Shown piece by piece: positions 6,509-11,174 of a stretch of 11,174 bases of DNA. The translations under genes were made by a program, and so were the position numbers. Position 1 is the stretch's first letter; every line of letters begins with the position of its first letter. The notes beneath the pieces were generated by a model that had not been told where the DNA came from, made no database searches, and worked only from the letters and a program-made list of their open reading frames with translations. This DNA comes from Entrophospora sp. SA101 (Eukaryota; Glomeromycota; Glomeromycetes; Entrophosporales; Entrophosporaceae): NCBI GenBank assembly GCA_958430865.1, contig CAUDNR010000152.1:2349-13522 (forward strand), read 5' to 3'.

Positions 6509-9500
6509 ATGACTTCTTCACCTCCTACGATTAGAAAAGAATCAAGAAGACCTTCCTCTTCCGATATCAGGATAAACACAAGAAAAACTTCTTGTTCTAG
6601 TAAAATATCCAATTATACTTTATATTATTTACATGTTGAAAAGAGATATATATACCGAATAAAATACTAATTTTTTTAAAAAATAGCCTTAGATGAATCA
6701 TTGAAGACTTACAAACTTCTGGAAGCACTTCGAACAGGCACATTATAATTTATTATATATTCTTTGCTAAATTATGTATTTATTTTAATTAATAAAATAT
6801 TATATTTATTTAGGCGATTTATCAACGTTAGAAACAATACTATCAACATTTCAATTAGCGCAACCGCCAACTCCAAATTCTACTGCTGGTAGTTTATCAA
6901 GCATTCCTGAATCACAAACATCGCCATTAATTCTAGCTGTTCAATGTGCCAGTGTTTCTACTATAGAGTTCATATTATCAAAATTTTCAAATAATATTAA
7001 TATTAATCAACGTGACCAACTCGGAAATACTTGTTTACATTATGCTTCAAAAAATGACAGATTGGATGTCATAGGAATTTTATTGAAACAACCAAACATT
7101 AACGATACAATACCTAATTATGATGATAAAAAACCTATTGATCTAGCTAGAAATCAAGAAATAATAGAGTTATTTAATGGTAATTTTATTTAAATTTCTT
7201 ATATGTTTCTATTTGTTTTTTTCTTACTTTTTTTGTTTTTCATTATCTCCGATTTTTAATTTATAGCAAATAAACAAGAATTTATTGAGGAATCAACTTC
7301 ATTGTTTCGACAATATGTTTCAGATTCAAACTATATAGCAATACAAAATTTATTTCAAAATCCAAGAGTCAGTGCTTTAATTGATATAAACCTTCAAAAT
7401 CCTTCAAATGGCACAACCTTACTGCATGATGCGACCAAAAAAAAAAATTTGGAGATGGTCAAATTTTGCTTAGATAATGGTGCAGATGTAACCGTCAGGG
7501 ATCGTAAAGGCAAAACACCAATTGATGTTGCTAAAGATGATAAAATTAAAAACTTATTAAAACAAGGTTAATAATCATTTATTTTGTTACTTGTTCCTAT
7601 AAAAATGATAACTTTTTTTTAATTTGGAAGGGTAATAATCGATTTTATTATTTTAGTTAAACCAACAATTGAATTAGAGATTTCAACTTCACCAGATCAT
7701 CCACCAAAATTAAAAGGATACTTACATAAATGGACAAATTATGCCGGAGGTTATAAGATCAGATGGTTTGTACTTGAAAATGGTATATATATATGTAATT
7801 ATTTAGAATTCACAACGAATAAATAAATGATAACAATAATGATAATAACCTTATTTGGTTGATTTTATTAGCGATACTGTATTATTTTCAAAATAAAGGT
7901 GATGCAGGTAATTCGTGTCGTGGCTCAATTAATATGAAAATAGCAAAAATTTCTAAAGATACATCAGATACACAAAGGTTTGTTATAATTGGTAAAGGTT
8001 CTGTAAGATATCATTTAAGAGCAAATACTCCATTAGAAGCAAAAGAATGGATAGCTGCATTAGAACAATCAATACAATGGGAGGATAATAATAATACTAC
8101 GAATAGGTCAATTACAATAGATGACAAAGCCTCTATTTCACTTGTATCACGTGAAAGTAACAGAGATGAAGATTTAAGGATTGGACGCAATTTACACAGG
8201 GATGATCAAAGCAATATAGAGAAAGGCGAAGAAAATAATTATATGGGTGAACATTCTAGATCATCATCAAATGATTCAAGTGAAATTGATAAGTTACCAT
8301 ACGAAAATACCTACCATTTGACTATAAGTTCAGTTAGAACACAATTCGATTTACAAAATCGATTATTTGAATCTTTAGTTGATTTATTAAGGCAGTCTTC
8401 CACAGAAAAAGATTCAAAAGAATCAAAACTTATAGAGGCTTTTGCGAAATCTTTACAAACATTACAAGATTTGTTAAATGATACACTTAAAATGTCAGAA
8501 GAAAGAGATAACTATTGGCAGAAAAAATTAGGTAAAGAATTAGAAGCTAAAAAGTTATGGGAAGAAAGCATGGAAGCTTTAGCAATTGAAAAAACTGAAA
8601 TGGAAACAGTAATACAAAATAATGCAAAGGAAGAAAAAATAATGAAAAAACATTTAAAAGCAGCTATTATTGCTGAAAGTCTAGTTAACTCACCAACTAG
8701 TCCTAAATTTTCAAACTTATCATCAAATTCTAAAGAACCTGTTTCGCCTAATAAACCTCAAGATGGTTTAATTGATAAAGATGCTGAAAAGAAAGAGGAG
8801 CAACTTTCATTGGCAGACATATACGATTCTGAAGATGAATTTTACGACGCTTTTGATGGCGGACCAATTTTAGAAGGGGTCGAACCAAGCATTATTACCA
8901 ATCCAACCGAAGATAATCTCTCGTCAACTTTTGGAAAAAATGCCTCATTATCCAAAGATGTTCAGCCAACGTATATATCTGATTCATACAATGGGTATCC
9001 CGATCATGCTAGAACAAAATTTTCACTAGATAAAGGCTTTTCAAAACCTGAAGTTTCATTATGGTCAATATTAAAAAATTCTATTGGCAAAGATTTAAGT
9101 AATATCGCTTTACCTGTCTATTTTAATGAGCCAACTTCTATGCTACAGCGTATGTCTGAAGACATGGAGTATAGTGAATTATTAGATCTTGCAGCTATAC
9201 AGAAAGGTAGCACTGAGAGAATTTTATTTGTTGCTGCCTTTGCTATGAGCAATTACTCTAGTACCGTTGGTAGAATTGCAAAGCCATTCAATCCCTTATT
9301 GGTTTGTATGTCTGAATAATATATATTTTTAAGTTATTATTTAAAAACTTTTAATAATATTGTTATTTTTATAGGGAGAGACTTATGAGTATGTTCATCC
9401 AGATAAATCCTTTAGGTATGTGTCGGAACAAGTCAGCCATCATCCAGTAAGTAATGAAATGATTTATTTGATTTCTTAATAATATGACAAAACATAAATA

Positions 9501-10543
9501 ATAATCCTTGGTCTATATAGCCAATTAGTACATGTCATTGTGAATCACCCAATTATGATTTTTTTTCTGAGGTGGACGTAAAATCAAAATTTTGGGGAAA
9601 ATCATTTGAGGCATTACCACAAGGAGTATCACATGCGAGACTAAAAGTTTTAAAGGAATACTTTCCTACATATACAAACAAGTCAGCTGAAGACTTTCCA
9701 GCAAATGGTAATCCCAAAGCATTTTCTGAACATTATTCATGGAAAAAAGTTACAACATCTGTAAATAATTTAATGATTGGTAAACCGTGGTTTGACCATT
9801 ATGGTGATATGACTATAACAAATCATTTGACAGGAGATCAGTGTATTTTAACTTTTAAAGCCAGGGGTTGGAGAGGCAAAGATGCGTTTGAGATTAGAGG
9901 TGTTGTGAAAGATAAAGATGACAAAGGAATTTGGGAGATTGCAGGTAGATGGAATGAAAGGTTGGTTGCAAGAAGAATAATTTTAAGTCCTTCGACACAT
10001 GAAGAGGATTTGGGAAGTGATGCAGCGGCCTCAAAAGCTAAATTAGTACATGAATTGTCACCAACATTTAAACTCGAATCACCAATACAGACATCACCAA
10101 TTTCAACCACCCAACCACAACGAAGACCAATTGTATTGTTATGGGAAAAGCATCCAGCACCTGAAGAACCTTTACCATTTAACTTAACACCATATGCAAT
10201 GACATTAAATGATTTACCCAGTTCATTGAAAATATGGATAGCACCTACAGATTCAAGATTGAGGCCTGATCAAAGATCAATGGAGTTAGGTGATTATGAA
10301 TCTGCAAGTTTGGAAAAAAATAGATTAGAGGAGAAACAAAGAGAAAAAAGAAAATTAAGAGAAGCTGGTTCTATTCCAGAATTTCAACCTAGGTGGTTTA
10401 CTAAAGAAATTGAAGAGGACACCGGTGAAAAATATTGGAAATTCAATCATGAATATTGGAAAGAAAGAGAACGTGTCGTTAGAGAAAAGATTCAAGGCAT
10501 TGGAGATTCTAAATGGAATATTGATGATGATGATATTTTTTAG
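6509..10543 (+). CDS. oxysterol-binding protein, Osh1/Osh2 type (ANK-PH-FFAT-ORD)
   Basis: Lipid-transfer protein expected to exchange sterol and PI4P where the ER meets Golgi, endosome or vacuole membranes. Eight exons give 1152 residues: 6509-6599, 6687-6737, 6814-7179, 7267-7566, 7657-7782, 7872-9301, 9375-9446, 9521-10543. Domains: ankyrin repeats about 40-268 (NTCLHYA; GTTLLHDAT...GADVTVRDRKGKTPID); PH about 287-380 (LKGYLHKW, conserved W371); helical/coiled-coil region about 458-577; FFAT-like EFYDAFD 634-640 after acidic residues, the motif that binds ER VAP proteins; ORD about 705-1145. ORD marks are SLWSILKNSIGKDLS, NPLLGETYE, the EQVSHHPP fingerprint (806-813, H810/H811 for PI4P), RWNERLVAR and K1078/E1082/R1086, matching the Osh4 K336/E340/R344 spacing. 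A TGA at 6500-6502 in frame just upstream supports the ATG. Oddities: intron 2 has a GC donor, intron 6 has a weak GTTTGT donor, and the last intron splits EQVSHHPP between its prolines. SWH1/OSH2-like by architecture; I leave the symbol blank because orthology within this multigene family is uncertain. Confidence 0.95.
6738..6813 (+). other. GC-AG intron (intron 2 of the oxysterol-binding protein gene)
   Basis: The reading frame LLEALRT/GDLSTLETIL requires the exon to end at G6737 and resume at G6814. The intron then begins GCACAT and ends TTTATTTAG. No GT dinucleotide occurs anywhere in the preceding exon (6687-6737) or before the in-frame TAA at 6746-6748, so no ordinary GT donor can serve. 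It is a non-canonical but known class of U2-type donor. Confidence 0.75.
8837..8857 (+). other. FFAT-like motif within the oxysterol-binding protein
   Basis: Codes EFYDAFD, preceded by the acidic YDSED. The canonical family motif is EFFDAxE flanked by acidic residues; Tyr for the second Phe and Asp for the last Glu are mild changes. It predicts tethering to VAP/Scs2 on the ER. Confidence 0.7.
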
Positions 10544-10550
10544 AATTTTG

Positions 10551-10610
10551 ATTTAATTTTAATTTTTAATTTTAATTTAATTTTAATTTTTAATTTTTAA
10601 TTTTAATTTT
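10551..10610. repeat. TTTTAA-rich low-complexity tract
   Basis: Imperfect tandem units of (A)ATTTT with TTAA joins, starting 8 bp after the stop codon of the oxysterol-binding protein gene. It probably lies in the 3' UTR or at the transcription end. Confidence 0.6.
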
Positions 10611-10649
10611 GTAGTTAGTTTTTGATAATTCGTTAAAAACATTTTACTC

Positions 10650-10701
10650 CCACCATATATGGCACTTATTCACCGTTCTAGATTAAAAATGAGCATGGTG
10701 G
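10650..10701. repeat. short inverted repeat CCACCAT/ATGGTGG
   Basis: Seven-base perfect arms at 10650-10656 and 10695-10701 enclose a 38-base loop. It is weak, and no function is apparent. Confidence 0.3.
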
Positions 10702-10806
10702 AAGTTTGATTTTTTTGATTTTGTAATTATAAACATTGATAAGTTGATTTTGCAAACTGTAGTTCTAGGAAATTATTAATAAGCTGATGAATTACTCTTG
10801 AATTTT

Positions 10807-10841
<35 letters not shown>

Positions 10842-10851
10842 GCTGTTGTTG
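10807..10851. repeat. (TTG)15 microsatellite
   Basis: Twelve TTG triplets are followed by one CTG and two TTG. On the minus strand this reads as a glutamine run in an open frame (10792-10986), but that frame has no other recognisable content and I take it as noncoding. Confidence 0.85.
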
Positions 10852-10978
10852 TCGATAATAATGATAGTGAAGATTATTCAAATGAATGAATGATGCATTG
10901 CACTTGTCGATGTGTTTAATTGTGATTTTGCTCTCGTTATATATCTGAGTAAAAGTAGAATTAGTGATCACAATCATC

Positions 10979-11088
10979 ATATTCATGAATATTCATTAAG
11001 GGGGGTTACACTTATCAAAATCCAAAAATCCCTTAAAGTTACGTGTCAATCACTTGATTTTGATAAGTGTAACCTATTCATGAATATG
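10979..11088. repeat. nested palindromic element with 19-bp perfect inverted repeats
   Basis: GGTTACACTTATCAAAATC at 11004-11022 is exactly the reverse complement of 11056-11074, around a 33-base spacer. Outside these arms lie near-identical palindromes built on ATTCATGAATAT, at 10979-10992 and 11075-11087. TTAAGGG (10997-11003) also pairs with CCCTTAA (11030-11036). The whole is a 110-bp foldback, most likely a small MITE or the collapsed ends of a DNA transposon. No superfamily is assigned. Confidence 0.7.
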
Positions 11089-11174
11089 ACAAAGTATATA
11101 TAGTGCAAGACACCTAGTCCCACAACTTTTTATTGGCCTTGTAGATCCTTCTCTAACTCCAAAAATGGAAATGT
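11089..11174. other. window end, nothing recognised
   Basis: It begins in the AAGTATATATAG stretch (TATA-like) and continues into less AT-biased sequence with no readable gene before the window ends. Confidence 0.3.

Noticed and set aside
9416..9421. GTATGT inside exon 7 as a donor
   Set aside because: Reading through gives the conserved FRYVSEQVSHHP, so this is exon sequence.
9838..10110. 90-residue minus-strand frame
   Set aside because: Antisense to the conserved ORD-coding last exon of the oxysterol-binding protein.
1274..10543. Functional cluster linking VPS29, CDC26 and the oxysterol-binding protein
   Set aside because: Orientation is mixed, transposon debris separates the genes, and the CDC26 role is unrelated; adjacency is most simply chance.
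10792..10986. Minus-strand frame with a 15-Gln run
   Set aside because: Produced by the (TTG)n microsatellite; the remainder has no protein-like pattern.
1..11174. CRISPR array, bacterial operon, toxin-antitoxin or defence system
   Set aside because: The window is eukaryotic with spliced genes. Repeats are isolated foldbacks or simple tracts, with no regular repeat-spacer pattern and no such proteins.

Overview
The window looks like nuclear DNA of a fungus with a very AT-rich, intron-containing genome. Two genes are interrupted by short introns (73-90 bp) with GT(A)...AG ends. Spacers are about three-quarters A+T, and decayed DNA transposons lie between genes. The gene set (an Osh1/2-type oxysterol-binding protein with ankyrin, PH, FFAT and ORD parts; VPS29; CDC26) is fungal. 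The base composition would fit an arbuscular mycorrhizal fungus such as Rhizophagus, but that placement is inference.

Layout. 1-1270: AT-rich spacer holding a short foldback repeat (190-252), an unrecognised coding-like fragment (244-535) with a frame break in an A7 run, and a complete pogo/Tigger-like MITE with TA target duplication (676-828). 1274-2172 (+): VPS29, the metallophosphoesterase-fold retromer subunit, in five exons. 2173-2955: spacer. 2956-3330 (-): CDC26/Hcn1, the small anaphase-promoting-complex subunit, convergent with VPS29. 3331-5160: mostly decayed sequence with an orphan exon-like fragment (3735-3831) and repeated TTCAGTGAATG motifs. 5162-5465 (+): C-terminal dimerisation region of a dead hAT transposase, now spread over three frames. 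5466-6508: spacer with no supportable gene. 6509-10543 (+): an oxysterol-binding protein of 1152 residues in eight exons. 10544-11174: downstream spacer with a TTTTAA-rich tract, a (TTG)15 microsatellite and a 110-bp nested inverted repeat.

The three genes have unrelated core tasks: endosomal recycling, cell-cycle ubiquitination, and lipid exchange at membrane contacts. VPS29 and the oxysterol-binding protein both act in the endomembrane system, but nothing here shows they are co-regulated. I found no convincing new biological system. The points worth a second look are splicing details (a forced GC-AG intron, a weak donor beside a stronger decoy, and a stop-free 81-nt intron in VPS29) and several small inverted-repeat elements.
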